From positions 1,488,001 through 1,552,000 of the forward strand of contig OZ253540.1 in assembly GCA_965262485.1 (NCBI GenBank): a stretch of 64,000 nucleotides of DNA, read 5' to 3'. The notes under the pieces are model-generated. The model was not told the DNA's origin, searched no databases, and saw only the letters and a program-made list of their open reading frames with translations. Shown here piece after piece: positions 28,272-37,222 of this stretch (position 1 is the stretch's first letter; the number at the start of each line of letters is the position of its first letter). Made by a program: the position numbers and the translations under genes. The stretch is from Bin87 sp965262485 (GTDB lineage: Bacteria; Chloroflexota; Dehalococcoidia; Lucifugimonadales; UBA3495).

Positions 28272-30308
28272 TTATCCCAGAATCAGGTACAGTGCAACTA
28301 TGACCACACCGCCGGCCGCGGCCACCAGCGGGTACGTTTGCACCTGTCCGTTTTGGGCGAGGGCGATCAGGCTTCCGATGTTGCGGGAGATCCAGCCGGT
28401 GAGACCGACGACACCGTCGACGATGTTGCGGTCGAACCAGTCGGTAATTGCGGCCACCGAGCGGAAGAAGACCCGGCCTACGATAATGTCTTCGTACAGA
28501 TGATCCAGGTAGTACCGCTGGGACAGCACGGTGTGAACCGGGCCCGCTTTTCTCAGTGGATCCTCGCCGGAGAACCGACGCGGCCAGGCGTATATCAACA
28601 CGGACAGCGCGATGCCGATTACCGCCACGAGGTTTGAGATGACGGCGATTACGACATTGAACCCCGGAGCGTGGTGTTCGCCGTGCAAGCCGGACGCCAG
28701 ATATTCGGTCAGCCAGTGGGAGGGAATAAGACCGAAGACGCTTCCAACTCCTACGGGATTGGCCAACCAGCCGGCGATGACGGCGCTGATACCCAACAGC
28801 GACATGGGCAACACCATGACCCGGGGCGACTCGCCGAGATGAACGTGGTGACTGACACCGGTGGGAGCCGGGATGCCGGCCTCTTCAACGTCGTGCAATT
28901 CGCGCTCGCCGCCGCCGCGAAACTCCCCGTGGAAGGTCAGGTGAACCATTCGGAAGGAATAGAAGGCCGTCAGCAGCACGCCAACCAACAGCATCACGAA
29001 CACGAGCATACTTACCGACATTTGAACGGGGCCGCCTCCCAACCAGGCTTCGAGCAATATTTCATCCTTGCTCCAGAAGCCCGCCAATGGGAATATTCCC
29101 ACCAGGCTCAAGGCTCCGATGGCGGTGAGGCCGTAGGTCCAGGGCATGGCTTTTCGCAACCCGCCCATGTACATCATGTTGAATGTGCCGACGGCGTGGT
29201 TGACACTGCCGGCGCCCAGGAACAACAGGGCTTTGAAGAAGGCGTGGGTAAACAGGTGGAACAGGGCGGCGTTATAGGCGCCGATGCCCAATGCGGCCAT
29301 CATGTATCCCAGCTGGCTGATCGTGGAATAGGCCATGACACGCTTGATGTCGTTGGCTACCAAACCCATTGTGGCGGCAAATACTGCGGTGAATGCGCCC
29401 ACCAGGGCCACAATCATCATGGCGACTTCTGATTCGGCGAACACCGGGAAGAACCGCCCAACCAAAAATACTCCGGCGGCAACCATCGTTGCGGCGTGGA
29501 TAAGGGCGCTGACGGGCGTGGGGCCCTCCATGGCGTCGGGCAGCCAGGTGTGCAGGGGGAACTGACCGCTCTTGCCGGCGGCGCCAGCAAACAATCCCAG
29601 GCACAACCATACCAGCGCGCCGCCGGCGACGATCCCGGCCCCGCCGGCTGCGATCGGGGCGGCGGCCTCCCAAATGTCAGGGATGTGGAGGGCATTCAAT
29701 CCCAATGCGGCAAATTCATCGGCCCGGAAGAACAGGTAGATGATGGCCAGAAGGAAGCCGACGTCGCCGATGCGGGTGATGATGAAGGCTTTTTTGGCCG
29801 CTGCCGCCGCTGCCGGGCGGTGGTGCCAGAACCCGATGAGCAGGTAGGACGACACGCCGACCAATTCCCAGAACACGTACATCTGGACGACGTTTACAGC
29901 CAGCACCAGACCAATCATAGAGGCGCTGAACAATGACATATAAGCGTAATATCGGGCAATGCTCTCGTCACCATCCATGTACCCGAGCGAGTAGATCTGC
30001 ACCATGAGGCTGACGCCGGTCACCACCACGAGCATCACGTTGGTCAACGGGTCGAGGAGCAAGCCCATCTCGATGGATGCAGCGCCCAGGTCCAGCCACA
30101 AATGCGAGGCGAAGGCGTATTCCACACCGTGAGCGGATGAACGCAGGAGCCAGACGGAGAGGATAAACCCGATCGCCAGGGCGATGATGGTTAGATAACC
30201 GGATGCCCTGGCGACACTTGGTCCCAACGGGCGAATCACCAGCCCGCTCAAAAGGAACGAGGCAACAGGCAATAAAAAGATTGCCCAAACAACCGCTTCA
30301 GTTAGCAT
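28272..30308 (-). CDS. nuoL: NADH-quinone oxidoreductase subunit L
   Basis: Largest antiporter-like subunit, 678 residues, including the C-terminal lateral amphipathic helix and last transmembrane segment. HTWLPDAMEGPTPVSALIHA, the FWELVGVSSYLLIG glutamate region and IKRVMAYSTISQLGYM are typical. It is separated from nuoK by a 64-codon small gene, an unusual insertion in an otherwise standard gene order. Confidence 0.95.
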   Translation of the reverse strand: MLTEAVVWAIFLLPVASFLLSGLVIRPLGPSVARASGYLTIIALAIGFILSVWLLRSSAHGVEYAFASHLWLDLGAASIEMGLLLDPLTNVMLVVVTGVSLMVQIYSLGYMDGDESIARYYAYMSLFSASMIGLVLAVNVVQMYVFWELVGVSSYLLIGFWHHRPAAAAAAKKAFIITRIGDVGFLLAIIYLFFRADEFAALGLNALHIPDIWEAAAPIAAGGAGIVAGGALVWLCLGLFAGAAGKSGQFPLHTWLPDAMEGPTPVSALIHAATMVAAGVFLVGRFFPVFAESEVAMMIVALVGAFTAVFAATMGLVANDIKRVMAYSTISQLGYMMAALGIGAYNAALFHLFTHAFFKALLFLGAGSVNHAVGTFNMMYMGGLRKAMPWTYGLTAIGALSLVGIFPLAGFWSKDEILLEAWLGGGPVQMSVSMLVFVMLLVGVLLTAFYSFRMVHLTFHGEFRGGGERELHDVEEAGIPAPTGVSHHVHLGESPRVMVLPMSLLGISAVIAGWLANPVGVGSVFGLIPSHWLTEYLASGLHGEHHAPGFNVVIAVISNLVAVIGIALSVLIYAWPRRFSGEDPLRKAGPVHTVLSQRYYLDHLYEDIIVGRVFFRSVAAITDWFDRNIVDGVVGLTGWISRNIGSLIALAQNGQVQTYPLVAAAGGVVIVALYLILG

Positions 30309-30321
30309 ACGGCTGTCGCCC

Positions 30322-30516
30322 TCATAGCTTCCTCACGATTTCTTCGGCGACGTGCTCACGGCCCTTGGGGACATAGATCAGGAACGGTATCCGTTCGCTC
30401 CAGTCGCGGATATCACCTTCGGGCAGGATGCGGGTGGGGAGACCTTCGGCTTCGAAAGCTTCCTTCCAGATCTCGGCTGCCATCAAATTTGGCGCGCGTT
30501 TGAATTCAACCCACAT
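30322..30516 (-). CDS. Small DUF2007-like protein embedded in the nuo operon
   Basis: A 64-residue soluble protein lying between nuoK and nuoL with 13-15 bp gaps on either side, so it is certainly cotranscribed. The pattern APNLMAAEIWKEAFEAEGLP, an edge strand, then FLIYVPKGREHVAEEIV resembles DUF2007 (putative signal-transducing) domains, which have a ferredoxin-like alpha-beta fold. No cysteines or cofactor motifs are present. Its role in complex I assembly or regulation is only suggested by position. Confidence 0.75.
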   Translation of the reverse strand: MWVEFKRAPNLMAAEIWKEAFEAEGLPTRILPEGDIRDWSERIPFLIYVPKGREHVAEEIVRKL

Positions 30517-30531
30517 TTGCGTACGATTGCC

Positions 30532-30861
30532 TCAGTGGCGCATTGCGGCAGCATCGGTGAGATCGACGCTGGCATTGGTGCGGAAGATTGCGAACACGAT
30601 GCCCAGGCCCAGGGCGATTTCTGCGGCGGCGACTGTGATTATGAACACCGCGAACACCTGCCCGGTCAATACCGCCGACAGTTGTTCCTGTACGCCGTAA
30701 GGGGCCACCCAACGGCCCATGGCAACCAGCGTCAGGTTGACGCCGTTGAACATCAGCTCTATCGACATCAACACGGCGATGAAATTCCGACGGGCCAGTG
30801 CGCCGTAGAGGCCGATGCAGAAGATAGCTGCCGCGACGATGAGCATGGACTCGAGATTCAC
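30532..30861 (-). CDS. nuoK: NADH-quinone oxidoreductase subunit K
   Basis: Three-helix proton-channel subunit of 109 residues. The GTG start at 30861 follows the nuoJ stop by four bases; the longer reading would run back into nuoJ. Conserved glutamates are seen in MSIELMFNGVNL and AAAEIALGLGI. The length is typical. Confidence 0.93.
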   Translation of the reverse strand: MNLESMLIVAAAIFCIGLYGALARRNFIAVLMSIELMFNGVNLTLVAMGRWVAPYGVQEQLSAVLTGQVFAVFIITVAAAEIALGLGIVFAIFRTNASVDLTDAAAMRH

Positions 30862-30865
30862 AGCG

Positions 30866-31450
30866 CTAACTCCCCCGCCCGCGGGCAAGCGCCAATCCGC
30901 CAATGGCGGCGGCGAGCAGCAGCAACGATACTGCTTCAAAGGGCAGGACGTAGTCGCCGATCAGCAGGTCGGCCAGGCCGCCCCCAGAGATGTCTTCAAC
31001 CTCAGCCGCGGTCAGGCCGGCGGCGGTCAGCTCAGTTGCGTCCGGTATGCCGACCGCCTGAGTCTGGGCAATCTGGGATTTGGTTTCCAACCCGGCGTTG
31101 GCTAAAGTAGTCCAGTCCGTGGAGAGGGTGGTTACGACCATGGCGGCCAGCAGCAGCGCCGAAACCAAAGCGGCCGGAATCTGCAGCCGGTTGGGCATAT
31201 TCCCGTGCTGAACGTCCCTGGTCAGCATGACGGCAAAGATGAACAGGACGGCGATGGCTCCCACGTAGATCAGGATTTGGACCACGGCCAGGAATTCGGC
31301 GTTCATCAACACGAACAGACCGCCCACCGCCACAAATACCAGTGACAGCAACAATGCCGCGCGGAACAGGTCGCGCACCAGCACGACACCGACCGCGCCC
31401 GCTATTGCAACCACGGATAACGCCCAGAAGACTGTGACTTCAAACCACAT
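30866..31450 (-). CDS. nuoJ: NADH-quinone oxidoreductase subunit J
   Basis: Membrane subunit with five predicted transmembrane helices in 194 residues. The conserved YVGAIAVLFIFAVML helix holds the pi-bulge region. The ATG directly abuts the nuoI stop. A loop of about 50 residues, rich in Thr/Ala and acidic residues, lies between the last two helices (residues about 105-155). Confidence 0.92.
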   Translation of the reverse strand: MWFEVTVFWALSVVAIAGAVGVVLVRDLFRAALLLSLVFVAVGGLFVLMNAEFLAVVQILIYVGAIAVLFIFAVMLTRDVQHGNMPNRLQIPAALVSALLLAAMVVTTLSTDWTTLANAGLETKSQIAQTQAVGIPDATELTAAGLTAAEVEDISGGGLADLLIGDYVLPFEAVSLLLLAAAIGGLALARGRGS

Positions 31451-32050
31451 CTAGGAATCTTCCCCAGTGCGACGGGGCCCGAAACGCATTCCGGCTTTTT
31501 CGTGTTGGTGCCAGCGCCAATTTTCGCGGCCTACCTCCCGCCATCCGAGCGGGCGGCTGACGCCCGGTTTGTAGTCCATATTCTCCAGTTGGGGGCGGAA
31601 CCAGGTGCTGGGATGCTTGTCGGCGTGTCGCAAGCGGTCGATGGGAATAACCAGATCGGTGCGCTTGTATTGGCCTTCTTCGAATCCGCTGCCCATGAAT
31701 AGGGCATCGTATGGGCAGGCCTCAACGCACAGTCCGCAGAACATGCACCGTTGCAGATCAATGTCGAAGACCTCCAGACGGTATTTATCCCCCTGAAGCG
31801 GGGCCGTTTCACTGGGCGCCGTAACGATCTTGATGATTCCCAGCGGGCAGTATTTGGCGCACGACGCGCAGCCGGTACACCGTTCTTCGTACCAGGTGAA
31901 TTCCTCACCCCGGAATCTTGGGTGCTGCGGGATCCGCTGTTCCGGATACGAGATGGTGAACGGCTTACGCAACAGGTTTGACAGGGTTACCATCAACCCT
32001 TTGACCATTTCCAGTCCGTACACTCCATTGCCTCCCGTTGGTTTACTCAA
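31451..32050 (-). CDS. nuoI: NADH-quinone oxidoreductase subunit I
   Basis: Peripheral-arm subunit that carries two [4Fe-4S] clusters (N6a and N6b) towards the quinone site. Both motifs are intact: CTGCASCAKYCP and CMFCGLCVEACP. At 199 residues it has a C-terminal tail of about 60 residues beyond the ferredoxin domain. A 75-bp gap with short tandem repeats separates it from nuoH. In complexes without NuoEFG this subunit is a candidate entry point for ferredoxin electrons. Confidence 0.94.
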   Translation of the reverse strand: MSKPTGGNGVYGLEMVKGLMVTLSNLLRKPFTISYPEQRIPQHPRFRGEEFTWYEERCTGCASCAKYCPLGIIKIVTAPSETAPLQGDKYRLEVFDIDLQRCMFCGLCVEACPYDALFMGSGFEEGQYKRTDLVIPIDRLRHADKHPSTWFRPQLENMDYKPGVSRPLGWREVGRENWRWHQHEKAGMRFGPRRTGEDS

Positions 32051-32085
32051 CCGCCAGCGTATTTTGGGCCGTTATCTGCACCGCG

Positions 32086-32145
32086 CTTCAATCCTGACGA
32101 ACTTCAATCTTAACGAACTTTGATCCTAGCGAACTTCGATGGTTG
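32086..32145. repeat. 16-bp imperfect tandem repeat at the nuoH 3' end
   Basis: Three and a half units of about 16 bp (CTTCAATCCTGACGAA, CTTCAATCTTAACGAA, CTTTGATCCTAGCGAA, then CTTCGATGG) run across the nuoH stop and the nuoH-nuoI gap. No function is evident. Confidence 0.65.
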
Positions 32146-33358
32146 ACACGCCACTGACGACGGGGTTTGCAGCCACCATAGTTTGGGCGCTGTGTCGTAC
32201 TTTTTGGCGGATCAATTGACTGAAGAGCGCGATGGATACAGCCGCGACTGCAATGTTGATGGCCGCCATGATCCACAGATCAACCGTGGTCAGGGTTCCG
32301 GCGGAGTCGCGCAGGAAGTAGACTTCCAGCGCTACCGCAATGAGATTGATGATACTCAACGGCATGAGGAACTTCCAGCATACCGCCATGATTTGGTCCA
32401 ATCTCAGCCTGGGGTAGGTAGCTCGAATCCAAACGAACAGGAAGATGCCGATGAAGGTTTTAATCAAGAACCACAGCCAGCCCAACCAGTCGGCAATCGG
32501 GCCGGCCCATCCGGCCAGGAACAGCGTGGCGATCAAACCGGACACAACCAGCGCGCCGCCGAACTCGGCAGCCTGGATCAGGGCAAATTTTATGCCGCTA
32601 TATTCGGTGTGGTAGCCGGCGATAATCTCGGATTCGGCTTCCGCCACATCGAACGGGGTACGGTTCAACTCGGCAGACATGCCGGCCAAGAACACAAAGA
32701 ATGCCAACGGTTGAACCAGGAAGAACGGCACGGCCTGCGCCACAACGATGTCTCCGAGAGACATTGACCCGGCAACCAGAACGACTCCCAGCAGGGACAG
32801 TACCACGGGCACCTCGTAGCTGATCAACACGGCTACGGCCCGGCCGGCTCCGAACAGAGCGTAGCGATTGTTGGAGGCCCAACCCGCCGTGAAAATGGCA
32901 ATTGTAGTGAGCGAACTTACCGCCAGGACGAACAGCACACCCACGTTAAGATCGACCAGGGCCACGTTTTTGGCGAACGGGATGACTGCCGTTGCCACCA
33001 AAAGACTGGCGACCATCAACACCGGCACGACCGTGAAGGCAATCCGGTCGGCCCCATAAGGGATTATGTCTTCTTTGGTGATGAGCTTGGCGAGGTCGGC
33101 GATGGGCTGCAGTGCGCCGAACGGGCCCCACCGGTTGGGGCCCAGCCGATTCTGGAAACGGCCCAACAGCCGGCGTTCGCCCCAACTGACGATGGCGGCG
33201 CCCAACAGCACGGCGTTGACCAGGATCAGCATTATGACGGCGCCGGCCACCACATAGGCGAGCCAACAGGGCAAGAGTGAACCCACCGCCTCGTAAATCA
33301 GGCGGAATAACGGGTTGCCGCCCAGCGCTCCATCGGGATTGAGCAGACAGCCGTTCAT
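32126..33358 (-). CDS. nuoH: NADH-quinone oxidoreductase subunit H
   Basis: Membrane subunit that forms the quinone chamber with NuoB and NuoD. The start at ATG 33358 overlaps the nuoD stop (ATGA). The product is 410 residues with about eight transmembrane helices. ERRLLGRFQNRLGPNRWGP and NRTPFDVAEAESEIIAGYHT are the conserved quinone-access and E-channel loops. The last codons lie within a short tandem repeat. Confidence 0.95.
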   Translation of the reverse strand: MNGCLLNPDGALGGNPLFRLIYEAVGSLLPCWLAYVVAGAVIMLILVNAVLLGAAIVSWGERRLLGRFQNRLGPNRWGPFGALQPIADLAKLITKEDIIPYGADRIAFTVVPVLMVASLLVATAVIPFAKNVALVDLNVGVLFVLAVSSLTTIAIFTAGWASNNRYALFGAGRAVAVLISYEVPVVLSLLGVVLVAGSMSLGDIVVAQAVPFFLVQPLAFFVFLAGMSAELNRTPFDVAEAESEIIAGYHTEYSGIKFALIQAAEFGGALVVSGLIATLFLAGWAGPIADWLGWLWFLIKTFIGIFLFVWIRATYPRLRLDQIMAVCWKFLMPLSIINLIAVALEVYFLRDSAGTLTTVDLWIMAAINIAVAAVSIALFSQLIRQKVRHSAQTMVAANPVVSGVSTIEVR

Positions 33359-34461
33359 CGGTCCACCTCGCCCATGTTGATGTCCACGCTGCCCAGCGAA
33401 ACGATCATATCGGCCAGTTTCCAACCAACCAGCAGGTGTTCGGTAATGCTCAGATTGATCAACGAAGGAGAACGAATCTTGCAACGATAGGGCGACACGC
33501 CGCCGTCGCTCACCAGGTAGAATCCCAGCTCGCCCTTGGAGGCTTCGACGCGGCCGTAGGCTTCAGCGCCCGGACTGGCGCGCAATACCAGCGGCAACTC
33601 CAGCCTTGCCGGGCCGGGTTCGATTTGCTCGATGCACTGCCTGACGATGCGCAAACTTTGGCGAACCTCCTGCATACGCACCCAGAAGCGGTCGTAATTG
33701 TCGCCGTTTCTGCCGATGGGAACGTCAAACTCAACCTGGTCATAAGCGTCGTAGGGCGCCATCTTGCGCCAGTCCCAGTTAACTCCGCTGGCGCGCAGCA
33801 CCGGCCCGCTGGCAGAGCAATTGATGGCAACGTCGGCCGGCAGGGGACTGATGCCACGGGTTCGCACCATCAAAATTTCGTTGTTCAGCAACAGGTTTTC
33901 CAGCTCGTCCAGTTCGCCCTCAAAGTCCTCGAGAAACTGATCCAGAGCAGGCCAAAAATCCGGTGGCGCGTCGGCGAAAACCCCGCCCGGGCGCATGTAA
34001 CTTACCGTGATTCTGGCGCCGCACAACATCTCGAACAGGTCGAGGATCCGCTCACGACTGCGGAAGGTGTACATCAGCGGGGTGCCGAATGCGCCCAACT
34101 CCTGGACGAAGAAACCCACGGCGATCAGGTGGCTGGCGATGCGTTGCAGTTCGGCAGTAAGCGTGCGCAGGTATTTGGCACGGGGTGGGGGTTCGATACC
34201 GAGCAACTGCTCCACGGCCAGGCAATAGGCCTGGTTGTTGATCATGGAGGATGTGTAGTCGAGGCGGTCGGTCAGCGTGACGATCTGGACGTAATTGCGT
34301 TCCTCGGCCAGTTTTTCGCTGCCGCGGTGCAGATAACCCAGAACGGGTTCGACTTCAACGATATTCTCGCCGTCGAAGGTAACGCGCACCCGAAAGACCC
34401 CGTGCGTGCTGGGGTGCTGCGGACCCACGTTGACTGTCATGGGTTCGGTGGGGAGGGTCAT
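33355..34461 (-). CDS. nuoD: NADH-quinone oxidoreductase subunit D
   Basis: 49-kDa-type subunit (368 residues) that forms the quinone reduction site with NuoB. GPQHPSTHG at the N-terminus holds the quinone-contact histidine, and the C-terminus ends DINMGEVDR as expected. NuoC and NuoD are separate genes here, not fused as in E. coli. nuoC ends 36 bp upstream; nuoH starts within the stop codon. Confidence 0.95.
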   Translation of the reverse strand: MTLPTEPMTVNVGPQHPSTHGVFRVRVTFDGENIVEVEPVLGYLHRGSEKLAEERNYVQIVTLTDRLDYTSSMINNQAYCLAVEQLLGIEPPPRAKYLRTLTAELQRIASHLIAVGFFVQELGAFGTPLMYTFRSRERILDLFEMLCGARITVSYMRPGGVFADAPPDFWPALDQFLEDFEGELDELENLLLNNEILMVRTRGISPLPADVAINCSASGPVLRASGVNWDWRKMAPYDAYDQVEFDVPIGRNGDNYDRFWVRMQEVRQSLRIVRQCIEQIEPGPARLELPLVLRASPGAEAYGRVEASKGELGFYLVSDGGVSPYRCKIRSPSLINLSITEHLLVGWKLADMIVSLGSVDINMGEVDR

Positions 34462-34497
34462 AAGGCAAATGCAGGAATCGGGATTTCCCGGACCCGC

Positions 34498-34941
34498 CTA
34501 CAGAAAGTCCTTGCGCAGGGGGTGGCCGTCGAAACCTTCCCAAAGCATGATGCGTTTCAGATTCGGATGGCCGGAAAACCGGACGCCCATCAGATCCCAG
34601 ATTTCCCGTTCCTGAAAATCGGCGCCTTTCCAGATGCCGGTTACCGATGCGGCCGACGGTTCTTCACGCCCGTACACGCGGCTGCGAACGATGGCGGTGT
34701 GCTGATGGTTGATGGACATCAGGTGATAGACCAATTCAAAATACTCGATATAATCCACAGCGCTGATGGAGTTCAGGAACTTGAAGTCCAACTCGGCGTC
34801 GTCCTTCAAAAAAGCGGCCGCTTCGTTCAACGACTCGGGTTCAAGCCAAACCGAAGCGTCATCCCACGTTACTACCGCGTCGGGAAGTTGCTGGCGCAGG
34901 CGCTGGGCAAGGGTTTCGCCGGATAGCGGCACAACGGTCAC
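34498..34941 (-). CDS. nuoC: NADH-quinone oxidoreductase subunit C
   Basis: 30-kDa-type subunit of 147 residues. The signature EREIWDLMGVRFSGHPNLKRI is intact, followed by LWEGFDGHPLRKDF. It overlaps the nuoB stop by four bases (ATGA), so the two are translationally coupled. Confidence 0.94.
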   Translation of the reverse strand: MTVVPLSGETLAQRLRQQLPDAVVTWDDASVWLEPESLNEAAAFLKDDAELDFKFLNSISAVDYIEYFELVYHLMSINHQHTAIVRSRVYGREEPSAASVTGIWKGADFQEREIWDLMGVRFSGHPNLKRIMLWEGFDGHPLRKDFL

Positions 34942-35555
34942 GGTTTGAAACTCCCGCTACCGAGGTTACGGTATTTTTTGATTTTCTCGTGCAGTTCCAT
35001 TATGCCGTACAGCAAAGCGTCGGGACGGGGCGGGCAGCCAGGAACGTAAACATCAACCGGAATGATGTGGTCGACGCCCGGCACCACGCTGTAGGACCCG
35101 AAATAAGGCCCGCCACTGGTTGCGCACACGCCCATCGATATTACCCAGCGCGGCTCGGCCATTTGCTGGTAGATGCGCTTGATTGGCGGGGCCATTTTCC
35201 AGGTTACTGTGCCGGCGATTATCATAAGGTCGGCCTGACGGGGTGAGGCCCGGAAAACCTCCATGCCGAAACGGGAGATATCGAAACGGCCCATTGCTGT
35301 TGCCATCATCTCGAAGGCGCAGCACGCCAGGCCAAATGACACCGGCCACAGGGCGGATTTGCGGCTCCAGTTAACCAGGGCGTCAACGGACGTAACCATC
35401 AAATTGCGCTTGAGGTCATCGGGAACGTCGATGGCCGGGATCTCAATGGGGAACTGGGAGGCCGCGATCAGGTTGTTGACCACCTGTCCTTCCGACCGGT
35501 CAATGTCCCAGGTACGGTCGTGAAGCGGGCCACCGCCAGGCAAAAGTTCGACCAT
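34938..35555 (-). CDS. nuoB: NADH-quinone oxidoreductase subunit B
   Basis: PSST-type subunit holding the terminal [4Fe-4S] cluster N2. The four ligand cysteines are in FGLACCAFEMM, GVCATSGG and VPGCPPRPDA. The 205-residue protein has an N-terminal extension of roughly 50 residues before the conserved VNWSRKSALWP. It starts six bases after nuoA ends. Confidence 0.95.
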   Translation of the reverse strand: MVELLPGGGPLHDRTWDIDRSEGQVVNNLIAASQFPIEIPAIDVPDDLKRNLMVTSVDALVNWSRKSALWPVSFGLACCAFEMMATAMGRFDISRFGMEVFRASPRQADLMIIAGTVTWKMAPPIKRIYQQMAEPRWVISMGVCATSGGPYFGSYSVVPGVDHIIPVDVYVPGCPPRPDALLYGIMELHEKIKKYRNLGSGSFKP

Positions 35556-35561
35556 AGTTAT

Positions 35562-35948
35562 TTACCCCTGCCACTCCAAGTCGCGTTTGCGCCAGGCGTA
35601 CGCCCACGCCAGGAGCAGGATACCGACGAATACCGCCATTTCGATGAGGGCAAACAATTCCAACGTGAGGAATTTGGTAGCCCACGGATAGAGGAAAACC
35701 ACTTCGACGTCGAATACGATGAACAGGATGGCGAACATATAGTAACGGAACTGGAACCGGTTCCAAGTCCCGCCGATGGTTTCGACGCCGCACTCGTAGG
35801 TGTCGTGCTTCACGTCATCCGGCCGCGCGGGGCGAAGGCCAATCTTGCTCAGGCTAAAGGACGCGATCAGCATACTGGTGGGAACCACCACGGCTATAAC
35901 CAGGAAAATTGCGATCAGTCCGTATTGGCCGAAGTAATCTTCTAGCAT
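35562..35948 (-). CDS. nuoA: NADH-quinone oxidoreductase subunit A
   Basis: First gene of the complex I operon, 128 residues with three transmembrane helices. YECGVETIGGTWNRFQFRYY and FDVEVVFLYPWA are the family signature. ATG 35948 (MLEDYFGQYG) is preferred to a longer reading into the intergenic repeat. The operon then runs A-B-C-D-H-I-J-K-small gene-L-M-N without E, F or G. Confidence 0.94.
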   Translation of the reverse strand: MLEDYFGQYGLIAIFLVIAVVVPTSMLIASFSLSKIGLRPARPDDVKHDTYECGVETIGGTWNRFQFRYYMFAILFIVFDVEVVFLYPWATKFLTLELFALIEMAVFVGILLLAWAYAWRKRDLEWQG

Positions 35949-35992
35949 TACTGAAATTCGCCCGCCGACAGCAGATTCGTTATGAAATCGCC

Positions 35993-36145
35993 CAGGGTGT
36001 GTTGACAAATACCGTCATTCCCGCGAAAGCGGGAATCCAGTGGCCGCAGTCGTTAATCACGGTTCTGATTCTTCCATCATACCTTCTCTGGACTCCTGCT
36101 TTCGCAGGAGTGACGGGTTGGTATGCTAATCGTCAACAGGCTCTA
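35993..36145. mobile_element. Degenerate MITE-like element upstream of nuoA
   Basis: About 153 bp bounded by GGGTGTGTTGAC on the left and GTCAACAGGCTCTA on the right. This is the same inverted-repeat core (TGTTGAC/GTCAACA) as the 164-bp elements, with two palindromic cores inside, one mutated to GGACTCCTGC. Ends have diverged, so this is an older copy. It lies in the 305-bp gap between nuoA and the divergent hydrolase gene. Confidence 0.65.
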
Positions 36146-36195
36146 GCCTGACGGAGGCGTGAACCACCTCGCTGTCTGGCTAATTGAGCGGCGGC

Positions 36196-36201
36196 ATTAT
36201 A
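36196..36201 (-). promoter_or_regulatory. Putative -10 box of the nuo operon
   Basis: Minus strand TATAAT upstream of nuoA and beyond the degenerate MITE, so the predicted leader would include the element. No strong -35 hexamer is visible. Confidence 0.4.
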
Positions 36202-36253
36202 CCATATCGCCCGTTGAGCAAATATATTACGCACGCAATCTGAAGGCTATCGA

Positions 36254-37138
36254 ATGACACGCAACCTACCCGCCGCTGACTGGACCAGCAAATTCGTTGA
36301 GGCGAACGGGATCAGGCACCACTATCTGGAATGGGGCGACGCATCCAAGCCGGCGTTACTGATGCTGCACGCCACCGGATTGTGCGCCTGGCCCTGGAAG
36401 CCGGTGGCTCGCGAGCTGGCTCAGGATTACTGGGTGCTGGCATTCGACCAGCGCGGTCACGGAGATACGGACAGATCGGAACGGGGATACCGTTTCGAGT
36501 TGGTGGGCGACGATCTGACGGCCATCGTGGAGAAGCTGGATTTGGAGAGACCGCGCGTAATCGGACATTCGTCGGGCGGGCTGGCGGCGATCCTGGCGGC
36601 AAATCTGATTCCGGACCGATTGGGCCCGGTGGTACTCGTGGAAACACGTGTCAGCAACGATGTAGCCACCGTCCCCACTCAGGACCTGAACCTCCGCGCC
36701 GAGAGAACCCGGATGAAGCGCGCTGTTTGGGAAAGTCGGGAAGCCATGTTTGCGGCATATCGAACCCGCGCCGCCTTTAAAGACTGGGAAAGTGAGGCTT
36801 TTGAGCAGTTCATCAGCTGCGGCACAACGCTGCTTGCTGACGGTCGGGCGGAGCTGAAATGCCATCCGGAGACGGAGGCGACATTCTACAGCATCAGGGA
36901 CAGTTTGTCGGTGCAGGACTACCTCGGGGGATTGAATGGCGACTGGCTATTGCTCTTGGCGGATTATCCCGGTTGCCAACGCCTGGAGGACGCCGGAGTG
37001 CAGCAATTCCGACGATTGGTTGCCGGCTCCACGGTGGCGCCGATGGGCAAGGGCAGCCACTTCCTGCCGATGGAATTTCCAGGGGACACATTGGCCGCAG
37101 TCAGAGCCTGGTTTGACGAGATTTCACAACGTGCCTAA
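36254..37138 (+). CDS. Alpha/beta hydrolase
   Basis: A 294-residue soluble serine hydrolase. LLMLHATGLCAWPW forms the oxyanion strand, VLAFDQRGHGDTD follows, IGHSSGGLAA has the nucleophile serine, and GKGSHFLPME has the likely catalytic histidine. The family includes haloalkane, epoxide, ester and C-C bond hydrolases; the substrate is not identifiable. It is followed in the same direction by a CaiB/BaiF CoA-transferase, suggesting a catabolic unit. Confidence 0.88.
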   Translation: MTRNLPAADWTSKFVEANGIRHHYLEWGDASKPALLMLHATGLCAWPWKPVARELAQDYWVLAFDQRGHGDTDRSERGYRFELVGDDLTAIVEKLDLERPRVIGHSSGGLAAILAANLIPDRLGPVVLVETRVSNDVATVPTQDLNLRAERTRMKRAVWESREAMFAAYRTRAAFKDWESEAFEQFISCGTTLLADGRAELKCHPETEATFYSIRDSLSVQDYLGGLNGDWLLLLADYPGCQRLEDAGVQQFRRLVAGSTVAPMGKGSHFLPMEFPGDTLAAVRAWFDEISQRA

Positions 37139-37222
37139 TATGGGGGTCGATAAGGTTCACCGGAAGTTGCGAGCGACCGACCCGGCTCCGGGGCACTACC
37201 TTCACAAATTTGGTTTGATCTA

